A DNA stretch of 64,000 bases, taken from positions 57,645,279 through 57,709,278 of the forward strand of contig CM075862.1 of assembly GCA_037975125.1 (NCBI GenBank), read 5' to 3'. The notes beneath the pieces are model-generated. The model did not search any database. It worked only from the letters and a program-made list of their open reading frames with translations, and was not told the origin of the DNA. Shown here in pieces: positions 1 through 14,701 of the stretch; position 1 is the stretch's first letter; every line of letters begins with the position of its first letter. Origin of the DNA: Latrodectus hesperus (lineage: Eukaryota; Arthropoda; Arachnida; Araneae; Theridiidae). The translations under genes were made by a program, and so were the position numbers.

Positions 1-1499
1 AAATTTAAATTTTCTAAGTTGCAATGTTTGGCAAATATAAAACGATTCATTTTAAGTTACATTTTTAACAATTTTACGCATGTTTTTATTAAATGCTCAT
101 TTAGACAATAATTAGCATTTTTATTTTGATTAGTTTTAATAAAACTATAGTTGTATTTTAGTCAACTAATTTTCAATAACATTAGTTAGCTAATTTTCAT
201 TTTACAAATGAATTCTGTTAAATTGTATATAACATATGTTTATAGTAAGAGATCTCAACATGATTAAAGTAACGAAGTGGATCACTTAATATTGAGAAAA
301 ATTTTATAACTTAAGAAACTATTCTCACAACATATCTGAATATAGATTTTACAAGCTCTTAGAAAAATACACAATTATAAAGTTTTTGTATTCAGAAACA
401 ATAAATAAATGTAAAAGTAATTTTATTCTGGAAAATTTAATTTCTTAATTAAATGATATTTTTTCCTAATTCAAGATATGAAGCTTCATTGCCAAATAGA
501 TAAAATCGATAAATCATAAAATTGAGAAAAATGATAAATACATATGTAGTATTATCGAAAAATAAAGATTTTTGTGTTATTTCCATGTATCTATTGTGGT
601 ACTAATTTTTATGAAATTTGTTTTGAATATTTGTGATTACATAATATATACAATTTTTTTAATAAAAATTTTTCAAAATTGAAAATTGAAATTAATCGAT
701 CTGACAAGAGTAACATCCTTATATCATATCACATCTTTGCATTTCAAATGATTATTTGCATCTTACTGCAAAAAGTATACATTTTTTCTAATTATACTTA
801 TTTATAATTTCGCTTAAAAATATTTGCTTTTCATGAATTATATTTTTAGTTTTATTTAATACAGTCACCAATGATAATAAATCATGTTATTTTCGTTGTT
901 AAAGTTTTCTTTTTTTACTTTATCTTATACCACATCTCTCTCAAAGAAATTCATTTCGGAATTAACTTTTTTTCTTCTCAAATGGTTGCATTTTTTCCCC
1001 ACTTTTTAGGAAAGAAAAGACAAAAGGAAAAAGAAAAATGAAGCCCCCTGTGCCGAAATGGAGAGAAGACAGACTAAACAAATAGGAGATGTTTCTTCTC
1101 CCTGCTTTTCTACATTTCTGTAAAAGAATATACCATAGTGTTGGCAGTATATCCCCATGAGAATTGTGAATGTTTATTTTAAACTTATTAAAATACATCA
1201 ATAGAAAAAATAAATTTAATAAAAATATATATAATATTAAAGGTGCTTCTATGATAGGATATATTTTGTATTATAATTGGCAAAAAACTTTAAGCATATT
1301 TGAAATGGAAGCTCTTATTATGTAAATAATAAAATGTGAGCAACTATAATGTAAAAATTTTCATTTTCATATGTTACATTATACTTTGTTAAGGATAAAA
1401 TAAAATTTTCCTGTGAAAATAATTGAGTAATAGTGAATAATAAATTTTGAATTTTATAAATTATTTTTCGAACCCTTTACATTAAAAGTTAAGTTTTTG

Positions 1500-1501
<2 letters not shown>
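1..1501. other. AT-rich gene-free stretch
   Basis: Very A+T-rich sequence with many short homopolymer runs. I see no recognisable coding segment, RNA gene or element end. A less AT-rich patch near 1020-1130 can be read open on the minus strand for about 79 codons. It shows no family motif and I treat it as chance. Confidence 0.6.

Positions 1502-1586
<85 letters not shown>
1502..1586. repeat. (TA)n microsatellite
   Basis: An uninterrupted TA dinucleotide array of about 85 bp. It lies about 25 bp beyond the 3' side of the minus-strand PLE tail relic at 1611-1725. The short Tyr-Ile reading frames here are only the translation of the repeat. Confidence 0.98.
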
Positions 1587-1589
<3 letters not shown>

Positions 1590-1610
1590 CTGAATAGTAA
1601 AAAGAATAAG

Positions 1611-1725
1611 AAACAGGGACTACATCTGGGACAGGAGAGAGATGGCAAACTATGCAAATTAAACGTTCTTTGTCTGACGTATGTCTAAATATCTTCACGC
1701 TGCTCCTCGAAAAATGTCTGTATTA
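1611..1725 (-). mobile_element. PLE-like 3' tail relic
   Basis: Read on the minus strand, this segment aligns by eye with the tails at 10735-10870 and 30145-30285. All three share a TTTGCATAG core followed by a pyrimidine-rich CATCTCYCTC-like block, and all have a TTTAGA/ATTTTTAGA block about 60 bp upstream. No coding part of the element is visible here. The relic is too short to place by itself; the assignment rests on similarity to the two plus-strand copies that follow RT-like frames. Confidence 0.55.
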
Positions 1726-2520
1726 GACTTAACATATGCACAAAAATATTTATATAAAATAAAATTAAAGTAAACGGTATATCAAAGCAGCTTACACAAA
1801 TCCGTAGTAAGAAAGGAGACAACCGAGCAGTACTGTAGAAACAATATCAATATACCAACAAATCAAAACTTATTTATTATTGTCCATGCATGCAATTTAT
1901 GTTTTAAATGCATACTTATATTTATAATATATTCAGTGAATATTAAAAATTATTTTACATTTATTTATAATGTACGTTATATATTTCCTACGTGTTCCAT
2001 TGTTTCCATCGCTTAGATTAAAATTTGTATGGTAAATTCTATTATAAAATCATATCAATTTTGCATTAAATGGGAGAATTTACTCATAATTTATGAAATA
2101 ATTCTTTCATAAATGAATATAAGTTCATCTACTACAACCAAATATATATTCGTAAAAATCAACAATTAAATTAGATAAATGTTTATACATAACTTATGTA
2201 GTCTAATAAATTTAATCGCTGAACTGGTGGTTGCATTTTTAAACATAAGACGAATTTCAAAATTTGTCATCTAACTCTGAGCCGCATTTCATGAATTTTT
2301 AATAAACCTTTTAAATAATTTGTAATCATAATGAAACATTTTATTCAGTTACTTAATCGATGTTCTGTTTTTGAGACTATAGAATATAGATCGAACTGTC
2401 ATTTGTTTGATTAATATAATATTAATTTTAATGTAATTTTTAATACTAATATAATGTGTGCCATGATATTTCAAACGAAAAAATCAGTAATTATGAAAAA
2501 TAATAGTATACCAGTCTGGC
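1726..2520. other. AT-rich gene-free stretch
   Basis: Nothing recognisable is seen up to the left target duplication of the Ty3/gypsy element. Confidence 0.6.
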
Positions 2521-2524
2521 ATAT
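2521..2524. repeat. Target-site duplication ATAT (left)
   Basis: ATAT directly precedes the left LTR and is repeated at 8074-8077 directly after the right LTR. Four to six bp is the usual range for Ty3/gypsy integrases. The site is AT-rich, so a match by chance is possible, but it sits exactly at the TG/CA LTR termini. Confidence 0.8.
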
Positions 2525-2880
2525 TGTCGCGTAGATGAAATGAATGTAGTAAAGCCAATGGAAACGAAAGCGCTCAAGATTAAATCAAGATTTTATTATA
2601 TTAAATCTAATCAGTCGCTATTTATATACAGTTTCGGAACCTTCCAGACTTGGAAGGCCCGCAGAAAATTGGAAACTGAAATTTACATGAATTTGCATAA
2701 TTAACTTAAATTAAGAAATTAACAGAAATAAATTTAAACGCAACTTGCCTCGCTTGCTTTTGAACCCGCAACCTCTGGCTCGCGAGTCCGATGCTTTACC
2801 GACTAAGCTACGAAGTCCTTGATCGGAAGGAATAATTTTCGCTACATTTCCCCTCTCTTTAGGAGATAATTTTCTCTACA
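2525..2880 (-). repeat. 3' LTR of Ty3/gypsy element
   Basis: A 356-bp copy of the LTR seen at 7714-8073. It begins TGTCGCGTAG and ends TTCTCTACA on the plus strand. It contains a tRNA-like segment at 2751-2820, in element sense. At its U3 end the PPT-plus-LTR-start unit is duplicated in tandem. Confidence 0.95.
2751..2820 (-). other. tRNA-like segment inside the 3' LTR
   Basis: On the minus strand this reads like a tRNA. An A-box-like TAGCTTAGTCGG is followed about 35 bp later by a B-box-like GGTTCAAAAGC, with a GGACTCGCGAGCC anticodon-arm region between them. The anticodon and acceptor stems do not pair well, so it is a tRNA relic rather than a functional tRNA gene. The same segment is in the other LTR. 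Confidence 0.6.
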
Positions 2881-2893
2881 TTTCCCTCTCTTT
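2881..2893 (-). other. Polypurine tract (plus-strand primer)
   Basis: On the minus strand AAAGAGAGGGAAA directly abuts the TGTAG start of the 3' LTR, as expected for the RNase H-resistant primer. The stop codon of the integrase frame (2892-2894) overlaps it. Confidence 0.8.
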
Positions 2894-4050
2894 AGGAGGA
2901 AGCAGCGAGCCGCTGCAATCTGGTTTGGCTCCTTGTAACAGGTCTCCTGGAAGTAGGCATGCCTTCATCATCGAATTGTCTTTTTGGATCAAGATAGGGT
3001 TTTAATCTTAATACATGCACGACGTCTTGTGAGTTTCGACGTCCTCTGTTTCGTTCCACACTTTCTACTGCATATGTCACGTCAGACAGTCGTCGTGTTA
3101 CTCGATAAGGTCCGAAGTAACGTCTCAGCAGCTTTTCGGATACTCCCACTTTCCGTACAGGGGTATAGACCCATACTAAATCCCCGATATTGTAGCTGAC
3201 AGGTCGATGCCTCTCATCATATCGGCGTTTGTCTGTAGCTTGCGCTTCACGGATATGGAGTTTTGCTAGTTGTCTAGCTTCCTCAGCCGTGGTAATCAGA
3301 TGATGCACATAACTTTCGTCAGAAGTCTCGGTATTAGATGGGAAAATTACGTCCAGAGGAGTCTGGATATCTCTGCCATGAACGAGAAAGAATGGGCTAA
3401 ATCCCGTGGTGTCTTGCTTTGCTGAATTGTACGCAAAAGTCACAAAAGGTAGTATGGTATCCCAATTTCTTTGCTCAACGTCTACATACATAGACAGCAT
3501 GTCCGCCAGTGTTCTGTTGAATCTTTCTGCCAATCCATTGGTCTGTGGATGGTAAGCGGTCGTTAGAAGATGTGATGTCTGACATAACTGGTTGACATTT
3601 TTAACAATATTTGCTAGAAAGTTACGTCCTCTATCACTTATCATTTCTTTGGGAGCTCCGTGCTTCAGTACAATTTCTTCAACTATAAATCTAGCGATTT
3701 CGGTTGCCTGAGCAGTTGGTATTGCTTTTGTGACAGTGAATCTAGTCAAATAATCTGTGCAAACAATAATCCACCGGTTGCCATTTCGGGTTACTGGAAA
3801 GCGTCCAAGTAAATCTACTCCAATTTTGGCAAAAGGTGTGCCAGGGGGTTTTATCGGTTGAAGTTTCCCCGGTGGAAGTTGTGAAGGTGACTTCCGTCTC
3901 TGGCATTCTCGACAATGTGAAACATATCGACGTATGCTCCCATACAGCCCTGGCCAAAAGTATTTTCTCCTTATCCGGTCGTACGTTTTGGCGAAACCAA
4001 GATGACCGGCAGTCGAAGCATCGTGAAGACTTTTTAGAACATCACAACTG
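2892..4050 (-). pseudogene. Ty3/gypsy integrase region of pol
   Basis: The integrase part of the polyprotein inserts element cDNA into chromosomes. Reading from about 4050, an open frame of roughly 385 codons holds the whole domain. First comes an H2C2 zinc finger (HDASTAGH ... CRECQ). The catalytic core follows: first Asp in VDLLG, second Asp in SDRG, and Glu in LAERFN exactly 35 residues after the second Asp (DD35E). A GPY/F-like module (RYFGPYRV) comes next, and the frame ends in the PPT. It is uninterrupted in itself but is out of frame with the RT-RNase H frame, which stops at 4042. I see no chromodomain. Confidence 0.9.
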
Positions 4051-5621
4051 TTTTGGTACTACCAAGACCCACGGCTTTCCCCTCGGATCATAGTTTCTTT
4101 TATAAAGTACACCACTTCTTATTTGATAATTTTGGTACGACTCACCTTTCTTAAGCGTTCCTATGATAGTCTTCAACTGTTTATCCTTTTGTTGTTCTTT
4201 TCCGTATTCTTCAATTGTTGCGAGGGACGGGATTTCGAAATTGCTTTCAATTGTTGGTTCCATGAGGGGCTTCCTTGACAGAGAATCCGCATCCAAATGC
4301 TTACGGCCGTTTTTGTAGATAATGTTTATGTCGTATTCTTGTAACCTGAGAGCCCACCGCGCCAGTCTTCCCGATGGATCCTTAACATTCGCCAACCAAC
4401 ATAAAGAATGGTGATCCGTTACTACTGTGAAAGGTTTTCCATAGAGATACGGCCTGAATTTACTGATAGCCCAGACGACGGCAAGACATTCCTTTTCGGT
4501 TGTAGAATAGTTTCTTTCAGCATTAGTAAGGGACCTGGAAGCATAGGCTATTGGTCTTTCCTTATTATCCTGGATCTGTACCAGAACTGCGCCGAGGCCA
4601 TAGCCGCTAGCATCTGAATGTACTCTTGTTTCCGCGTCTGGAAGGAAATGTCCTAGTACAGGGCCGCTGGTCAGTAATTTTTGGAGTGTTGAAAAAGATT
4701 CCTTCTGAGATGGATTCCAAGAAAAGGTTGCGTCTTTCTTCAATAAGTCTTGCAAGGGTTTTGCGATCTCAGCAAAATTTTTGATGAATCGTCGATAGTA
4801 TGAGCATAGGCCTAGAAAACTTCGGACATCGGCGATATTTTCCGGGGTAGGGAACTTTGCTACAGCCGCTGTTTTCTGTGGATCTGGATATATTCCATGT
4901 TGATCAACTAGGTGTCCCAGTATAGTTAGCTGCTTTTTGCCGAATGAACATTTGTTAGAATTTAGCGTTAACCGCGCTTCTTGAATGCATTTTAGAACTT
5001 TCCTCAAGCGTATTTGATGTTCTACGAAGTTTGGTGCGTACACAATGATATCGTCTAGATAACAGAGACAAATATTCCACTTTAGGACTCTTAGTACTGT
5101 TTCCATCATCCGTTCGAACGTTGCGGGGGTATTACATAACCCAAACGGCATAACTTTAAATTCATAAAGTCCATCTGATGTCACGAAGGCGGTCTTTTCT
5201 CTGTCTTTGTCGTCAACTTCTATTTGCCAGTAGCCTGACTTTAGATCCATCATAGAGAAAATTTTCGAACCAGCTAGACAGTCCAGGGCATCATCGACGC
5301 GAGGTAATGGATATACATCCTTTCTGGTTATCTTGTTCAATCTTCTATAATCGACACAGAAACGCCAATCCCCATTTTTTTCATTTAACAAGCACGACTG
5401 GAGATGACCATGGGCTATTTGACGGCTGTATCACGTCTTCTTGTAGCATTCGCTGCACTTCTTTGGCAATCACGCGTCTTTCGATGGTTGATACACGGTA
5501 AGATCTTTGCTTGATTGGTGAGTTGCCCTGTATTGATTTTGTGCCTCACTGAACTACACCGAGATTTCCTAAAATTTCGTTTAAAAACAAAAATGTCATT
5601 AAATTCTTCTAGTAGGTTCAA
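4042..5621 (-). pseudogene. Ty3/gypsy reverse transcriptase-RNase H region of pol
   Basis: This region copies element RNA into DNA and degrades the RNA strand. From 5391 a frame of 449 codons is open. The RT palm motifs are MMDLKSGYWQ, MPFGLCNTPATF and YLDD (in CYLDDIIVYA). The RNase H residues are the Asp in HSDASGYG, the Glu in TTEKECLAV, the Asp in TDHHSLCW and the Asp in DADSLSR. The N-terminal RT part (5392-5621) is shifted by at least two small indels. One lies near 5385, just before the GDWRFCVDYRRLN block, and others lie between about 5440 and 5520. At 4042 the frame ends early, just before the integrase zinc finger, by another small shift. The catalytic residues are otherwise intact, so this is a recently damaged copy. 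Confidence 0.92.
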
Positions 5622-5634
5622 TAGCTCGTCTTCC

Positions 5635-6345
5635 TCAGCATTCGTTTAGATCAGAATCGAGAATTTCTTTTAATTGCTCTCGAGTCGCCCTTTTTCTGGA
5701 CTGGTGTCCGTCGGAAGTTTCTTGCCCTTTGTCACTCAGGGAGCAGATAGCGTCATTTGCTATTGTCGTGAAAAAGCCTATATTCATCCCTTTCGGTATC
5801 AGTTGGGTTCGTCGAGAAAAGTTCGTTACCCACACTTTACAACAGCCATCCTCAATGCCGACAATTGAAGCTGGTACAGATAACTCTTTTTCGCAACTCA
5901 GAATTTTACTACCAACAATCATAGCTGCATTTGCTTCCTGCACTGTTGAATTCAAAGCAGATATTTGTCTTGTTGTGTTAGCTTCAATCAAATAATCCGA
6001 TGCGGCACTTAAAGACCAATTTGATTCGTTTGAGACTGAGTGGCATGGAAGGATTTTGGAAAGTTGGATCTCTTGATTTCCACAGTTGATAACAGCACCG
6101 GTGGCGCGGAAAAAGTCCCAGCCAAGTATCATTTGATGACTGCACTGCGGAAAAACGAGAAATTCAAACGGCTTCACAGACCCGTTCAAGTCCATGTTTA
6201 ATACACAACGTCCAGAGGCGGCTTCAGTTTTACCACAAGCAGTTTTCAATATAGGTCCATTTTCAATAGACATAGGAGTATTTAATTGTCGCCTTAATTC
6301 TTCGGATACTGACAGAATAATCTGCACCAGAATCAACGAGGGCTT
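5635..6345 (-). pseudogene. Ty3/gypsy aspartic protease region
   Basis: The retropepsin processes the polyprotein. The catalytic DSGA is read at 6323-6334 on the minus strand. The following residues continue in a different frame, which carries EELRRQL and the second hallmark, ILGWDFF. A frameshift therefore falls a few codons after the active site, near 6310. The frame then stays open for about 230 codons into a variable linker before RT. The active-site Asp and the ILGWDFF motif identify the family. Confidence 0.85.
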
Positions 6346-6609
6346 TTATACATTGTCCATTCACGGTGATACATGTTGTGTTCTCTTTTAACTTGGCGGT
6401 CGTATACGTCGGAGGATTTTCTTCAACTGCGGCCTTACCTCCTGCACAGGTCGCCCGAGTTAGTTTTCCTCATTGAGTCGGTGTGGAGAAAGACTGGAAC
6501 TGCGTACTGGTGACTGCGACTCTCGGCGGTTGAAGGAACGTCGTGGGTAGGGTGAACTGCTCCTGATTTTGGAAGAAGTAGGCTGAGCATAATCATCGTC
6601 GAAGCTACC

Positions 6610-7603
6610 AAAAGAGTCTCTCCTGACAATACCTTAGCACATGCCCTGGTCTCCCACAATGGTATCAGAGTGGCACATTATTGTCAGTCCTCCACAAGTC
6701 TGTTCTGCGTTGAGGAGTGGGTCTGTTGGTGGTTTCACGCCTTGGCTGCGGCCTAGTTGGAACAGAGCGTCGAGAAGTGGTTTTGTCTCTCCTTGCACCT
6801 GTAAGTGGTGCTAGAACCTCCATGACCTCTTCCTGCACCACAGAGGCAATGTCACATGGTGACCCAGTTTCTTTGCTTGTGTAGCCCTGTATTTCAGGCA
6901 TGATGTTTTGCAGCTCTTCCCTGACAATTGTACGTACTAATGACCTGAGATCTGTGGCATCTGTTTCAGCCGACACCGCGGAGACATTAGGTAGCCTTTG
7001 AAATCGTGGTCGAACGATACGCCTTCATCGAAGGCTCTCTATATGACGGCATCGTTTTACGAGAGCGTCGGTGGTCTGATATTCCTGAGATGACAAAATC
7101 TGGTAAAGGTCCTCTGCAATACCCTTCATGAGATGAGCCACTTTCTCGTCTTCAGGCATAGAAGGGTTAACTTTTCGGCATAGGGAAAGTACATCTTGAA
7201 TGCAAGATTCAGATGTTTCACCAATTTGTTGTGCACGGGTGAGTAACAGTCTTTCAGCTTGGCGTTTTATATCAGCTGCATGGCAAAAGGTGTTTTTCAG
7301 GGAATTCCGAAAGACAGTCCAGTCAGTGAAGGTGTCTTCATTGTTATCGAACCATTGACGAGCTGTTCCAGTAAGATAAAAGATGACATTTGCAAGACAC
7401 ATTTGGTCGTCCCAGCGGTTATAATTCGCAATTCGATCAAAATCCTTGAGCCACCGGTTAGCGTCTTCTTGGTTGTCCCCAGAGAATATACAGGGGCTTC
7501 TGGGTAGTTGGTAGGTCAAAATTGGAACGGGTGCGATGTTACTCGGAGTAGAGCTGGCCCCAGCTGAGAATTTCTGATCGTTTTGCCCTCCTTCAGCCAT
7601 CAT
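6610..7603 (-). pseudogene. Ty3/gypsy gag with two in-frame TGA codons
   Basis: Gag is the structural protein of the intracellular particle. The first Met in the main frame is at 7603 (MMAEGG), and open sequence extends back through the PBS into the LTR. A Retrotrans_gag-type helical domain is clear: ANRWLKDFDRIANYNRWDD, FYLTGTARQWFD and TFTDWTVFRNSLKNTF. The same frame runs to a CCHC zinc knuckle (C-X2-C-X4-H-X4-C) at 6626-6667. The frame is broken by a TGA at 7025-7027 after IESLR, and by another TGA at 6665-6667 exactly where the first zinc-knuckle cysteine is expected. Beyond the knuckle, further stops and shifts separate gag from the protease. Confidence 0.88.
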
Positions 7604-7694
7604 CCTTAATTGTCTTGCCGAATCCGGAAGGAGACCAAATTCAGGAGCGAGACCTCGAATACGTCGGCTTTGGCGTAACTCTTCCGTTGTTTTA

Positions 7695-7710
7695 CCCGGC
7701 GCCTCCACCA
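7695..7710 (-). other. Primer-binding site, tRNA-Ala-like
   Basis: Three bases inside the 5' LTR, the minus strand reads TGGTGGAGGCGCCGGG, complementary to a tRNA 3' end of the form CCCGGCGCCTCCACCA. An acceptor 3' strand ending CCTCCACCA is typical of animal alanine tRNAs, so tRNA-Ala is the likely primer. The isoacceptor is not determined. Confidence 0.65.
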
Positions 7711-7713
7711 ATC

Positions 7714-8073
7714 TGTTGCGTAGATGAAATGAATGTAGTAAAGCCAATGGAAACGAAAGCGCTCAAGATTAAATCAAGATTTTATTATATTAAATCTAAT
7801 CAGTCGCTATTTATATACAGTTTCGGAACCTTCCAGACTTGGAAGGCCCGCAGAAAATTGGAAACTGAAATTTACATGAATTTGCATAGTTAACTTAAAT
7901 TAAGAAATTAACAGAAATAAATTTTAACGCAACTTGCCTCACTTGCTTTTGAACCCGGCAACCTCTGGCTCGCGAGTCCGATGCTTTACCGACTGAGCTA
8001 CGAAGTCCTTTATCGGAAGGAATAATTTTCGCTACATTTCCACTCTCTTTAGGAGATAATAATTTTCGCTACA
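7714..8073 (-). repeat. 5' LTR of Ty3/gypsy element
   Basis: A 360-bp LTR, beginning TGTTGCGTAG and ending TTCGCTACA on the plus strand. It differs from the 3' LTR mainly by single substitutions and a 3-bp insertion near 8060. It carries the same tRNA-like segment at about 7941-8010, with a one-base insertion before the B-box-like region. Confidence 0.95.
7941..8010 (-). other. tRNA-like segment inside the 5' LTR
   Basis: Minus-strand TAGCTCAGTCGG (A-box-like) and GGGTTCAAAAGC (B-box-like) frame a tRNA-sized segment in element sense orientation. The A-box-like part is closer to consensus here than in the 3' LTR (CTCAG rather than CTTAG). Stem pairing is poor, so a functional tRNA is unlikely. 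Confidence 0.6.
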
Positions 8074-9745
<1,672 letters not shown>

Positions 9746-9984
9746 AGTAGTAAAAGCAGTATCTAAAATAAAATACAGTTTATGAAAGTCCATTGTATCA
9801 ATGAAATATATATTTTTTGACAGTTTAACCAGCGAAACAGTAAGTAAAGTTAGATTTGCCAAATTAATTTATATTAATTTAAATATTCAATCAAGAAAAA
9901 TATTAATTTACAAATATCACTATAATTATATTTGTTTAAAAATAACAAGTTGCCAATGTATAATGTATAGTTAATGAGATTCAT

Positions 9985-10876
9985 GTGACAATTATTACTT
10001 TCATTACCTTCATAAATCCAAATTTTACTGACACTTCTAAATTAATTTATCCTAATGAATATTCTCATATTAAAACCAATATTTTCAAAATTATTCTTGA
10101 ATTTTTGAATTTATTTTTCAAAATATCAAGAATTTGGTTACTTATAGTCATATTTTGGTTAAAATTTCAATTTAATTTTAAAGTTAAAAATTTATATTGT
10201 AGTAAAAATATTTCTTTGAAAATATATACGAAATTTTTATTTATTGAATTGAATTGAATCTTTAATACCTGTAAATATTATAAAATCACTGGAAATTAAA
10301 TAAAACATTTATGTAATTACTTTAAGGACGATGATATTCTTTATTTTAAACTATGTATAGGAAGTTGGGAATCACTGTAACTTTGAAGTAATGCAGAGTT
10401 TTTACTATTACAGAAGTATTGAAGTATTTACAAGAATCCTGGCAACAACACTTTTTAACATAAAGTATACTTCAACTATGCATTTACTTCATTGTTTTTA
10501 AATTAGTTTAACTTTTTGAACTGAACACACAATTTTTCAAATTACTTTTTTTCAAACATAACATTATTTCAATACAAAAAATTCTGTTTTGCTGCACTCT
10601 GTCACAGATATTCTTTCTAATGTATTATTTTGTTATTTCCTCTTCTAATATGAATTTGTGTACATTACTTGGATATATTCTTTACTTTAAGTTTTTGATC
10701 TAAATATTTTTGAGCATCTTTCTTTTAATGGCTGCTTTCTTTGGAGGATCAGCGAGATTGATTTTAGACAAATATTCGCAGTGCATGTCATAAAACAGTA
10801 TTTAATTTGCATAGCGGATGATCTCCCTCTTAACGAAAACGCTGTCCCTGTGACATGTCCCTGACGCTGTCCCTGT
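9985..10876 (+). mobile_element. Truncated Penelope-like element, second copy
   Basis: A 5'-truncated copy of the element at 27162-30756. The translated segment 9985-10257 contains TSKLIYPNEYSHIKTN, then FLNLFFK and NISLKIYTKF. These match the larger copy's TIYPEELSLIKTN, FLDLFIT and KISLRIYRN. Nucleotide similarity continues through the 3' region, for example the GGAATCACTGTAA stretch near 10370 against the stretch at 29707. It ends in a conserved tail with TTTGCATAG near 10806, just before a (TA)n array. The RT core is missing and stops are present, so it is dead. It is useful as the unoccupied counterpart of the insertion site at 29079. Confidence 0.7.
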
Positions 10877-10877
10877 G

Positions 10878-14701
<3,824 letters not shown>

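Larger units (their letters stand above)
2525..8073 (-). mobile_element. Ty3/gypsy LTR retrotransposon (inactivated copy)
   Basis: A structurally complete LTR retrotransposon read on the minus strand. The order from right to left is LTR (7714-8073), PBS, gag, protease, RT-RNase H, integrase, PPT and LTR (2525-2880). Both LTRs have TG...CA ends. The element is flanked by a 4-bp duplication ATAT (2521-2524 and 8074-8077). RT before integrase is the Ty3/gypsy (Metaviridae) order, and there is no env-like frame after integrase. The LTRs differ at about a dozen positions by eye, so insertion was fairly recent, yet gag has two in-frame TGA codons and pol has several small frameshifts. The copy cannot encode a continuous polyprotein as assembled. 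Base composition is much richer in G+C than the surroundings. Confidence 0.95.

Noticed and set aside
3836..4093. Plus-strand open frames within the Ty3/gypsy element
   Set aside because: They are antisense shadows of gag and pol without family motifs.
6665..6667. Selenocysteine recoding at the TGA in gag
   Set aside because: A second TGA and several frameshifts in the same element make simple inactivation far more likely.
7941..8010. A functional tRNA gene in the LTR
   Set aside because: The anticodon and acceptor stems do not pair and the B box is off consensus. It is present in both LTRs, so it belongs to the retroelement.
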